NCBI GenBank assembly: GCA_002321305.1
Contig: DCMF01000012.1
Coordinates: 1-21,045, forward strand
Length of the DNA: 21,045 nt
From: Verrucomicrobia bacterium UBA1629
GTDB taxonomy: Bacteria; Verrucomicrobiota; Kiritimatiellia; RFP12; UBA1067
Direction: 5' to 3'
Positions 6,502 through 13,073 of the stretch are shown here, one piece after another (within the stretch, counting starts at the first letter, position 1; each line of letters starts with the position of its first letter). The notes under the pieces were generated by a model, which made no database searches, was not told where the DNA came from, and saw only the letters and a list, made by a program, of their open reading frames with translations. The position numbers and the translations under genes are program-made.

Positions 6502-7118
6502 ATCGCCTGACGTTCACGCTCAAGGCCTGGCCGGTGATCGCGCTTGCGACCATCGGCCTGTGCTTTCTGACGAAGACGGTCGCGGGGTGGCTCGGCATCG
6601 ACCTGCCCGACCAGCAGAACATCGACGTCGTGCGCCAGTACCTGACGCAGGCGTTCGACTCGCCGAAGCTCTTCGGCACGGCGGCGTTCCTCGTCGCGCA
6701 GGTCGTCGTGCTGATGCCGGCGGTCGAGGAGCTTGTCTTCCGGTGGCTGCTGTTCCGTCTGCCGCAGCGGCTTCTGACCCGTCGGAGGGAATTGACACGG
6801 GGGACAGGCGCGGCCGGAGAGACGCGCGGCGCCCTTTCGTCCATTCGATCATTCGACCATTCGATCATTCGGTCATTCGACCATTCGATCATTCGGTCAT
6901 TCGATTATTCGATCATTCTCTTCTCCTCGACGCTTTTCGCCGCCGCGCACTATCTCGCCCAGCCATGGCCGGACGCGGCGTTTCTCGCGCTCTTCTTCTT
7001 CGGTCTTGCGCAGTGCTGGATCTACCGGAAGACGGGCCGCCTCTGGTGCGCGATGCTGAACCACGCGCTCTTCAACCTCACGAACCTCGTCCTGCTCTTC
7101 ATTTTACCTGCCGAATAA
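6498..7118 (+). CDS. CPBP-family intramembrane metalloprotease (Abi/Rce1-like) with repeat insertion
   Basis: This is a 206-residue polytopic membrane protein. It has the CPBP signature: E-E-L-V-F-R at residues 77-82, H151 in F-A-A-A-H, and the final N-H-A-L-F-N at 188-193 (H189, N193). These correspond to the metal-binding residues of Rce1-type glutamyl proteases. CPBP proteins cleave prenylated or small membrane peptides and are often linked to bacteriocin immunity; the role here is unknown. Motif 1 (R82) and motif 2 (H151) are about 69 residues apart, clearly more than usual. The extra loop, about residues 94-141, contains a basic stretch and then an eight-residue repeat (I-R-S-F-D-H-S-I) encoded by an 8-bp DNA array. 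The start is GTG 6498, overlapping the aspS stop (GTGA), so translation is probably coupled. Family confident; whether the insertion permits activity is open. Confidence 0.88.
   Translation: MNRLTFTLKAWPVIALATIGLCFLTKTVAGWLGIDLPDQQNIDVVRQYLTQAFDSPKLFGTAAFLVAQVVVLMPAVEELVFRWLLFRLPQRLLTRRRELTRGTGAAGETRGALSSIRSFDHSIIRSFDHSIIRSFDYSIILFSSTLFAAAHYLAQPWPDAAFLALFFFGLAQCWIYRKTGRLWCAMLNHALFNLTNLVLLFILPAE
6842..6921 (+). repeat. 8-bp tandem repeat (CATTCGRY) x10 inside the CPBP protease gene
   Basis: Ten near-identical octamers (cattcgat, cattcgac, cattcggt, one tattcgat, last copy degraded) fill 80 bp. Three units (24 bp) encode one eight-residue repeat, so the protein carries I-R-S-F-D-H-S-I about three times. 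A one-unit change would shift the frame. The reverse complement of the same unit forms the gatC-gatA spacer array (11493-11573), and a short piece lies in gatA (11788-11811). Confidence 0.9.
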
Positions 7119-7135
7119 AAACTGGAGTCCTGCTG

Positions 7136-9826
7136 ATGCAAACAAAAAAACTTGTCGTGGGCATTTGCCGCTGCGCGTGCCTTGTGTCGCTCTCGGCCTT
7201 TGCCGAAATTCCCCTCCCCGAGCATCCGCGTCCCGATTGGGAGCGTGCGGACTGGGTCAACCTCAACGGTGCATGGGACTTCGGCTTCGCCGCCGACAAG
7301 CTGGATCGGAAGATCGTCGTCCCCTTCGGCTGGGGCTCGCCGCTGTCGGGCGTCAAGCCGGAAGCCGGGCAGGACACGGGCCACTACCGTCGCCGTGTGA
7401 CGGTGCCGTCGGCCTGGAAGGGCAAGCGCGTCTTCGTCGTCGTGGGGGCGGCCGACCACGACACGACCTGCACGTTCGACGGGCAGACGCTCGGCACGCA
7501 CGTCGGCGGCTACGTGCCGTTCGAATTCGAGCTGACGGATCTCGTGAAGTGGGGCGAGGCCCAGACGCTCGATTTCGCCGTGTGGGATCCGAGCCCGAAG
7601 GCCGCGCAGGACGGGCACTATCTTTGGGGCAAGCAGGGCTACGGCAACGCGCGTGGCATCTGGCAGACGGTCTACCTGGAGGCGCGCGGCGACGAGTTCC
7701 TCGACAGCGTGCGCTTCCTGCCGTCGATTGCGCGGAAGTCCGTCCGGCTGGAGGCGACGCTCGGTGCGCCGGCGAAGGCGGCGCGCGTGCTGCACGCGGA
7801 CGTGGACGGGCGCGCCTTTTCGTTCCCCGTCGCGGTCGGGCAGCAGGTCGTCACGGGCGAGATTCCGTTGACGAATCCCCGCCTCTGGGATCTCGACGAC
7901 CCCCACCTCTACGACGTCGCGCTGACGTTTGCGGACGATGCCGTGAAGACCTATTTCGGCTTCCGCGAAGTTGGCGTGGGCAAGACGCCGAACGGCGACA
8001 GCTACATGACGCTGAACGGCAAGCCCGTCTACCTGCAACTCTGCCTCGACCAGAGCTATCACCCGGAGGGCTGGTACACGTTCCCTTCGGATGAATTCAT
8101 GAAGAACGAGATCCTCATCTCGAAGCGGTTGGCGCTCACGGGCAACCGCGTCCACATCAAGGTCGAGGTGCCGCGCAAGCTCTACTGGGCCGACCGGCTC
8201 GGCCTGCTCATCCAGGCGGACGTCCCCTGCGCGTGGGGCGACGCAAGCGAGGCGATGTTCGCGGAGCACTGGGCGTGCTTCGAGGGGATGCTCAAGCGCG
8301 ACTTCAACCATCCGTCGATCTACCAGTGGACGCTCTTCAACGAGACGTGGGGGCTCTTCTCGAACCGCTCGCTCGCGGCAGGGCTCGCCGAGGGCGGTTC
8401 GGGCGGACGGCGCACCTACCGCGACGCGACGCAGCGCAAGGTCGCCGAGGCGTACCGCAAGGCGAAGCTCGCCGACCCGACGCGGCTCATCGAGGACAAC
8501 TCGCCCTGCAACCGCGACCACGTCGTCACGGACGTCAACACGTGGCACTCCTACTGCCCGGGCTACAGCTGGGAGCGGCGCGTCGCCGAGGAATGCGCGG
8601 GGACGCACCCCGGCTCGACGCACAACTACATCGGCGGCCACGTCCAGCGCGACGAGCCGATGATGAACTCCGAATGCGGCAACGTCTGGGGCTACGAAGG
8701 CTCGACGGGCGACTGCGACTTCACGTGGGACTACCACCTCATGATCAACGCCTTCCGCCGCCACCTGAAGTGCGCGGGCTGGCTCTACACGGAGCACCAC
8801 GACGTCACGAACGAGTGGAACGGCTACGTCCGCTTCGACCGCACGTGGAAGGAGACGGGCTTTGAGGAGCTGGCGGGGATGAGCCTCGCCGGCCTCCATG
8901 CGGACGCCGCGCTCTTCTTCGCCGGCGCGCCCGGACGCGAGACGGGCGAGACGGTCACGCCCGGCGCGGCGGTGACGATTCCCGTCGGCGTCTCGCTCGT
9001 GACCGACCGCTACGCGGGACGGTCGCTCACGCTCCAGCGCGAAGGCTGGTTCTTCGATGCGCGCGGTGTGCGACGCACGGAGCCCTTGACTGAAGAGGCG
9101 TCGGCCGTCAAGGCGCGGTCGTGGCAGTGCGAAAAGCTCTGGGACGTCGCATGGACGGCGCCGGACGAGCCGGCCAGCGGTTGCCTCGTCTTCACGCTCC
9201 TCGCCGACGGACAGCCGGTCGCGACGAACTTCTGGTCGTTCTCGACCGTGGCCGTCGCGGGGGCGGAGCTTCCGGCCGCCGTGGCCGCCGACTGGTCGAT
9301 CGGCGCGACCAACGTGCTCGGCGACCTCAAGCTCAACGGCTTCGGCAAGGGCTCGTTCACCTTTGCGCTTCCGGCCCCGGCGGCGGGCGGCGTCTTCCGT
9401 GCGGAGCTCTCCGCCAAGCGGCTGAACGGCAAAGACGTCGGCGCGACGTATGTCCGCGCGGGACTCGACGACATGCTCGGCGGCGGCACCAACGACCGCT
9501 CGAAGAACCCGAACAGCTATCCGCAGACGAGCGCGGTGAAGTTTCCCGCGAACCTGAAGGTCTACGTGAACGGACGCCTCGCGCACGGGCAGGTCCTGCC
9601 GGACGATCCGGCGGACAGCCGCGGCATCCTCTCGTGGCTCGCCCAGCCGCACGACGGCCGTCTGCGCGAGGCCGGCAGCTACGGCTTCCTCGTCGAGGTG
9701 CCCGTGCGGGCGGAGGACGTGAAGGGCGGCCGCGTGACGGTGCGCCTGGAGTCGGACAACGGCCTTGCCGTCTACGGTCGCGCGTTCGGCCGCTATCCGC
9801 TGGCGCCGGCCGTATCCGTGCGATGA
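7136..9826 (+). CDS. Secreted glycoside hydrolase family 2 (beta-galactosidase/glucuronidase-like)
   Basis: The product has 896 residues. Residues 1-23 form a Sec signal peptide (K-K, a hydrophobic core, cleavage near S-A-F-A), so it acts in the periplasm or outside. The order is that of GH2: an N-terminal jelly-roll sugar-binding domain (about 35-190, opening W-V-N-L-N-G-A-W-D-F), an Ig-like domain (about 195-290), then the TIM barrel from G-K-P-V-Y-L-Q. The acid/base is E403 in L-F-N-E-T-W and the probable nucleophile is E513 in N-S-E-C-G-N. A C-terminal region of about 280 residues, probably beta-sandwich, follows. GH2 retaining enzymes cleave beta-galactosides, mannosides or glucuronides; the substrate is not decidable here. 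ATG 7136 has GGAG nine bases upstream and lies 17 bp after the CPBP gene. It may share that transcript. Confidence 0.92.
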   Translation: MQTKKLVVGICRCACLVSLSAFAEIPLPEHPRPDWERADWVNLNGAWDFGFAADKLDRKIVVPFGWGSPLSGVKPEAGQDTGHYRRRVTVPSAWKGKRVFVVVGAADHDTTCTFDGQTLGTHVGGYVPFEFELTDLVKWGEAQTLDFAVWDPSPKAAQDGHYLWGKQGYGNARGIWQTVYLEARGDEFLDSVRFLPSIARKSVRLEATLGAPAKAARVLHADVDGRAFSFPVAVGQQVVTGEIPLTNPRLWDLDDPHLYDVALTFADDAVKTYFGFREVGVGKTPNGDSYMTLNGKPVYLQLCLDQSYHPEGWYTFPSDEFMKNEILISKRLALTGNRVHIKVEVPRKLYWADRLGLLIQADVPCAWGDASEAMFAEHWACFEGMLKRDFNHPSIYQWTLFNETWGLFSNRSLAAGLAEGGSGGRRTYRDATQRKVAEAYRKAKLADPTRLIEDNSPCNRDHVVTDVNTWHSYCPGYSWERRVAEECAGTHPGSTHNYIGGHVQRDEPMMNSECGNVWGYEGSTGDCDFTWDYHLMINAFRRHLKCAGWLYTEHHDVTNEWNGYVRFDRTWKETGFEELAGMSLAGLHADAALFFAGAPGRETGETVTPGAAVTIPVGVSLVTDRYAGRSLTLQREGWFFDARGVRRTEPLTEEASAVKARSWQCEKLWDVAWTAPDEPASGCLVFTLLADGQPVATNFWSFSTVAVAGAELPAAVAADWSIGATNVLGDLKLNGFGKGSFTFALPAPAAGGVFRAELSAKRLNGKDVGATYVRAGLDDMLGGGTNDRSKNPNSYPQTSAVKFPANLKVYVNGRLAHGQVLPDDPADSRGILSWLAQPHDGRLREAGSYGFLVEVPVRAEDVKGGRVTVRLESDNGLAVYGRAFGRYPLAPAVSVR

Positions 9827-9851
9827 CAGGCGGGGTCGTGCGACGTCCGCC

Positions 9852-11045
9852 ATGAAGGTGTGCTTTGAGACGTTTGGCTGCCGCCTGAACAAGGCCGAGG
9901 CCCTTGAGATGGAGGCCGCCTACCGCGCCAGGGGCTGGGAGGTCGCCACGCAGCATGCGGACGCCGACCTTTTCGTCGTGCGCGGCTGTAGCGTGACGGC
10001 GCGCGCCCAACGCGACTGCGAGAAGCTGATCGATCACCTGAGGCGTCGCTATCCGCATACCCCCCTGCGCGTCTGCGGCTGCCTCACGTCGAAAGCGTCC
10101 GAGAGTCCCGTCGTTCCCGCCGCCGCACGGCATGATCCGGACGGCGCGTTTCACGTCCCGACGCGCACGGCGCGAGCGTATCTGAAGGTGCAGGATGGCT
10201 GTTCGGGCCGCTGCACGTTTTGCATTGTGCCGAAGTTTCGCGGCTCCTCCGTATCCGTGCCGTTCGGCGAGGTCCTCGACCGAGCGCGGCGCTTCGTGGA
10301 CGCGGGCTATCGCGAGCTTGTCGTCACCGGCTGCAACCTGGCGCTCTATGCCTCCGAAGGGAGGCGACTTCCCGAGCTCGTGGACGCGCTGGCCGCCGTG
10401 TCGCCCGACTGCCGCATCCGTTTGGGCTCGGTCGAGCCCGGCGCGTGTGCGCTTGAGACCGTGCGGGCAATGGCGGCGACGGCGAACGTCTGCCGCTTTC
10501 TCCACGTTCCCGTGCAGTCGGGCTCGAACCGTATGCTCGCGGCGATGAAGCGTCCGTATCTCGTGCGCGACGTCGAGGCGCTCGTCGCGACGGCGACGAA
10601 ATTCCTGCCGAACCTCGGGCTTGGCTGTGACGTGATGACGGGATTTCCGGACGAGTCGGACTTCGACTTTGCCGAGACGGAAGGGCTGTTGCGGCGTCTG
10701 CCGTTCAACCGCGCGCACGTTTTCCCCTATTCGGAGCGTCCGGGTACGTTGGCGGCGGGATTCGGCGGAGCCGTTCCGAAAGCGGTGCGCTCGGCGCGCG
10801 CGCATCGCCTCGCGGAGCAGATGGCGCGGCGTCGCGAGCAGTTCGCGCGGCGGTTTCTCGGACAGGAGGTCGAGATTGTCGTCGAGGACGAGAACAAGAC
10901 CGTCGGCTGGACGGGCGAGTACCTGAAGTGCAAGACCGTCACGCCGGCGCCGCGCAAGTCCCGTGTCCGCATCTTCGTCACGCGCGTCCATTCGGACGCG
11001 ACGCTTGAGGGCCGAGTCCTCGCGCACGGCCCGCGCGCGTCGTGA
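9852..11045 (+). CDS. mtaB: MiaB/MtaB-family tRNA methylthiotransferase, shortened linker
   Basis: This 397-residue radical SAM methylthiotransferase probably adds the 2-methylthio group to t6A37 of tRNA, given its MtaB-type N-terminus F-G-C-R-L-N. The UPF0004 domain holds C10, C46 (R-G-C-S-V-T) and C77 (C-G-C), the three ligands of the auxiliary 4Fe-4S cluster. The radical SAM motif C117-x3-C121-x2-C124 (D-G-C-S-G-R-C-T-F-C) follows, then H-V-P-V-Q-S-G-S, and a TRAM-like RNA-binding tail beginning near F-L-G-Q-E-V. The stretch between C77 and C117 is only about 40 residues. Relatives usually have roughly 60-70 there, including a G-N-K/x-E-K segment that is not recognisable here. The start at 9852 is chosen because the family begins there; the frame is open further upstream but overlaps the GH2 gene. 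No clear Shine-Dalgarno. MtaB versus MiaB subfamily is likely but not proven. Confidence 0.88.
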   Translation: MKVCFETFGCRLNKAEALEMEAAYRARGWEVATQHADADLFVVRGCSVTARAQRDCEKLIDHLRRRYPHTPLRVCGCLTSKASESPVVPAAARHDPDGAFHVPTRTARAYLKVQDGCSGRCTFCIVPKFRGSSVSVPFGEVLDRARRFVDAGYRELVVTGCNLALYASEGRRLPELVDALAAVSPDCRIRLGSVEPGACALETVRAMAATANVCRFLHVPVQSGSNRMLAAMKRPYLVRDVEALVATATKFLPNLGLGCDVMTGFPDESDFDFAETEGLLRRLPFNRAHVFPYSERPGTLAAGFGGAVPKAVRSARAHRLAEQMARRREQFARRFLGQEVEIVVEDENKTVGWTGEYLKCKTVTPAPRKSRVRIFVTRVHSDATLEGRVLAHGPRAS

Positions 11046-11131
11046 GGCCATCGCGCCGGCTTGAGGCGCTGGGCCGCCCCGCCGGGACGTGAGGCAGATG
11101 GACGCGGGAATTGCAGAACCTCCAGGGGCGT

Positions 11132-11160
11132 CCGACAGGGGACGGGATTTTTGATATACT
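11132..11160 (+). promoter_or_regulatory. gatC promoter with extended -10
   Basis: TATACT at 11155-11160 is preceded by TGA (11152-11154), an extended -10. CCGACA at 11132-11137 matches four of six -35 bases at a 17-bp spacing. The predicted start near 11167 gives a leader of about 29 bases that ends in the Shine-Dalgarno GGAAGGA before the gatC ATG. The preceding gene-free stretch from 11046 is only about 85 bp. Confidence 0.65.
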
Positions 11161-11195
11161 ATCCACTCCCTGAAGTTCGAACCTGGAAGGAAAAA

Positions 11196-11486
11196 ATGAA
11201 GATTGACGTTGCCTATGTCGCGGAACTCGCGCGGCTGGAACTGACGGACGAGGAGAAGGCGGTGTTTCAGCCGCAGCTCGAGAACATCGTCCAGTACGTG
11301 GAGAAGATCTCGTCGGTCGACGTCGCGGGCGTCGAGCCGATGATGCACGGGCGGCCGCTCGTCAATGCCTTCCGCGAGGATGTCGTGCGCGAATCGCTGC
11401 CGGCGGAGGTCGCGCTCGGCAACGCGCCGGCGCGCGTCGGCGACGAGTTCCTTCTTCCGAAAATCGTCGAGGGCGCGGAGAGCTGA
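11196..11486 (+). CDS. gatC: Aspartyl/glutamyl-tRNA amidotransferase subunit C
   Basis: GatC (96 residues here, normal length) is the small belt subunit that wraps around GatA and stabilises the GatCAB complex. That complex amidates Asp-tRNA(Asn) or Glu-tRNA(Gln) in the cytoplasm. The family pattern is clear: V-A-Y-V-A-E-L-A-R-L-E-L-T-D-E-E at the start, then L-E-N-I-V-Q-Y-V-E-K, V-E-P-M, L-R/F-R-E-D-V-V, and a terminal F-L-L-P-K-I-V. The ATG at 11196 has GGAAGGA just upstream and lies 29 bases from the predicted transcription start. It precedes gatA, separated by 108 bp occupied mostly by an 8-bp tandem repeat. No gatB is in the window. Confidence 0.95.
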   Translation: MKIDVAYVAELARLELTDEEKAVFQPQLENIVQYVEKISSVDVAGVEPMMHGRPLVNAFREDVVRESLPAEVALGNAPARVGDEFLLPKIVEGAES

Positions 11487-11492
11487 GGAAGA

Positions 11493-11573
11493 GGCGAATA
11501 ATCGAATTGTCGAATGATCGAATGGTCGAATGATCGAATGGTTGAATGATCGAATGGTTGAATTGTCGAATGG
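11493..11573 (+). repeat. 8-bp tandem repeat (NNTCGAAT) x~10 between gatC and gatA
   Basis: About ten copies of an octamer ending TCGAAT/TTGAAT fill the spacer. Alternating GA/GG dinucleotides create a 16-bp higher-order unit. It is the reverse complement of the CATTCGRY array in the CPBP protease gene 4.6 kb upstream. It ends nine bases before the GGGAGG ribosome-binding site of gatA, so it forms most of the gatC-gatA untranslated spacer. Confidence 0.9.
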
Positions 11574-11594
11574 AAAGGTGCGGGAGGCCGCTTT

Positions 11595-13052
11595 ATGAAA
11601 CTCTATGAACTAGGCATCTGGGAGGCCCAGGAGGGCTTGGCGAAGGGCGAGTTCTCGTCCGTCGAACTGACGCAGGCGATCATCGATCGCTATCACGCCG
11701 AAAACGAGAAGATCGGCGCGTACCTGACCTTTGACGAGGAGCAGGCCCTTGCGTTGGCAAAAGAGGCGGATGACCGACGCTGTCCGTCATTCGATCATTC
11801 GGAGATTCGAAAATCCGATTATTTCTTCGGGGTTCCGATCGCGATCAAGGACCTCATCAACGTGAAGGGCCAGCCCTGCACGTGCGCCTCGAAGATCCTG
11901 AAGGGCTACGTCTCGCCGTATGACGCGACGGTCATCGCGAACCTGAAGGCGCACGGCTTCATCCCGGCGGGGCGCGTCAACATGGACGAGTTCGCGATGG
12001 GCTCCTCGACCGAGAATTCGGGGCTGGGCGTGACGCGCAACCCGTATGACCTCACGCGCGTCCCCGGCGGCTCGTCGGGCGGCTCAGCGGCGGCGGTCGG
12101 CGGAAACCTTTGCATCGCCGCGCTCGGCACGGACACGGGCGGCTCGATCCGCCAGCCCGCGAGCTTCTGCAACTGCGTCGGCGTGAAGCCGAGCTACGGG
12201 CGCGTCAGCCGCTACGGCGTGACGGCGTTCGCGAGCTCCCTCGACCAGGTGGGTCCGATGACGAAGTCCGTCACGGACGCGGCGATTCTCCTGAAGGCCC
12301 TCGCGGGGCACGACGCGCACGACGGCACGACGCCGGACGAGCCCGTGCCGGACTACCGTGCGGCGCTGGACGGCGCGACCCTGAAGGGCGTGCGGCTTGG
12401 CCTCCCGAAGGAATACTTTGACGTGAAGGGGCTGGACCCCGAAGTGAAGCGCCTCACGGACGCGGCGATCCGGAGGTGCGAGGCGGCGGGCGCGGAGCTC
12501 GTGGCCGTCTCGCTGCCGCACACCGAGTACGCGATGGCGGTCTACTACATCATCGCCCCGGCGGAGGCGAGCGCGAACCTCGCGCGGTTCGACGGCGTGC
12601 GCTACGGCCACCGCAGCGCGGCGGCGAAGGACGTCTACTCGCTTTACACGAAGAGCCGCGCCGAGGGCTTCGGGCCGGAGGTGAAGCGGCGCATCATCAT
12701 GGGCACGTACGTGCTCTCGTCGGGCTACTACGACGCCTACTACGGGCGGGCGCAGAAGGTGCGCACGCTCATCAAGCGCGACTTCGACACGGTGTTCGCG
12801 CAGGTGGACGCGCTCCTGACGCCGTGCGCGCCGACGCCGGCGTTCACGTTCGGGGCGCATCAGGACCCGCTCACGATGTACCTGAACGACCTCTACACGA
12901 TCCCGTCCGCCCTCGCGGGCGTGTGCGCGGCGAGCGTCCCGGCCGGGTTCACGAAGGACAGGCTCCCCGTCGGCGTCCAGTTCATCTGCGGCGGCTTCGA
13001 GGAGGCGAAGCTCCTGCGCATCTCCAAGGCGTTCGAGGACCTGATGCGCTGA
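11595..13052 (+). CDS. gatA: Aspartyl/glutamyl-tRNA amidotransferase subunit A
   Basis: GatA (485 residues) is the amidase subunit that releases ammonia from glutamine for GatB to use on mischarged tRNA. Amidase-signature motifs are intact. The catalytic Lys is in I-A-I-K-D-L-I, the cis-Ser region is G-G-S-S-G-G-S-A-A-A-V, and the nucleophile loop is G-T-D-T-G-G-S-I-R-Q-P-A-S. The C-terminal segment V-P-A-G-F ... L-P-V-G-V-Q-F-I is typical. The ATG at 11595 has GGGAGG seven bases upstream. At about residues 63-76 the helix-to-strand linker before F-F-G-V-P-I-A-I-K-D contains a remnant of the octamer repeat (11788-11811), encoding an R-C-P-S-F-D-H-S-E-I-type stretch a few residues longer than in relatives. 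With gatC and a putatively non-discriminating AspRS it supports indirect amidated-tRNA formation. Confidence 0.96.
   Translation: MKLYELGIWEAQEGLAKGEFSSVELTQAIIDRYHAENEKIGAYLTFDEEQALALAKEADDRRCPSFDHSEIRKSDYFFGVPIAIKDLINVKGQPCTCASKILKGYVSPYDATVIANLKAHGFIPAGRVNMDEFAMGSSTENSGLGVTRNPYDLTRVPGGSSGGSAAAVGGNLCIAALGTDTGGSIRQPASFCNCVGVKPSYGRVSRYGVTAFASSLDQVGPMTKSVTDAAILLKALAGHDAHDGTTPDEPVPDYRAALDGATLKGVRLGLPKEYFDVKGLDPEVKRLTDAAIRRCEAAGAELVAVSLPHTEYAMAVYYIIAPAEASANLARFDGVRYGHRSAAAKDVYSLYTKSRAEGFGPEVKRRIIMGTYVLSSGYYDAYYGRAQKVRTLIKRDFDTVFAQVDALLTPCAPTPAFTFGAHQDPLTMYLNDLYTIPSALAGVCAASVPAGFTKDRLPVGVQFICGGFEEAKLLRISKAFEDLMR
11788..11811 (+). repeat. Short octamer-repeat remnant (CATTCGAT-type) x3 inside gatA
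   Basis: Cattcgat, cattcgga and gattcgaa are three adjacent copies of the same octamer seen at 6842-6921 and, reversed, at 11493-11573. Downstream bases to about 11822 are also A/T-rich and unlike the surrounding G+C-rich gene. Twenty-four bases encode eight residues in frame, in a surface linker ahead of the catalytic Lys. Confidence 0.6.
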
Positions 13053-13073
13053 CGCGGCGAAGGAGGGCGCCCC

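Noticed and set aside
6842..6921. CRISPR array
   Set aside because: The unit is only 8 bp, contiguous without spacers, and no cas genes are near.
7022..9892. Long minus-strand open frame opposite the GH2 gene
   Set aside because: Antisense of a gene with intact signal peptide and catalytic residues; composition is low-complexity Arg/Val/Ala.
11493..11573. Iteron origin or DnaA-box cluster
   Set aside because: The units do not match TTATNCACA, no replication gene is adjacent, and the same repeat lies inside coding sequence elsewhere.
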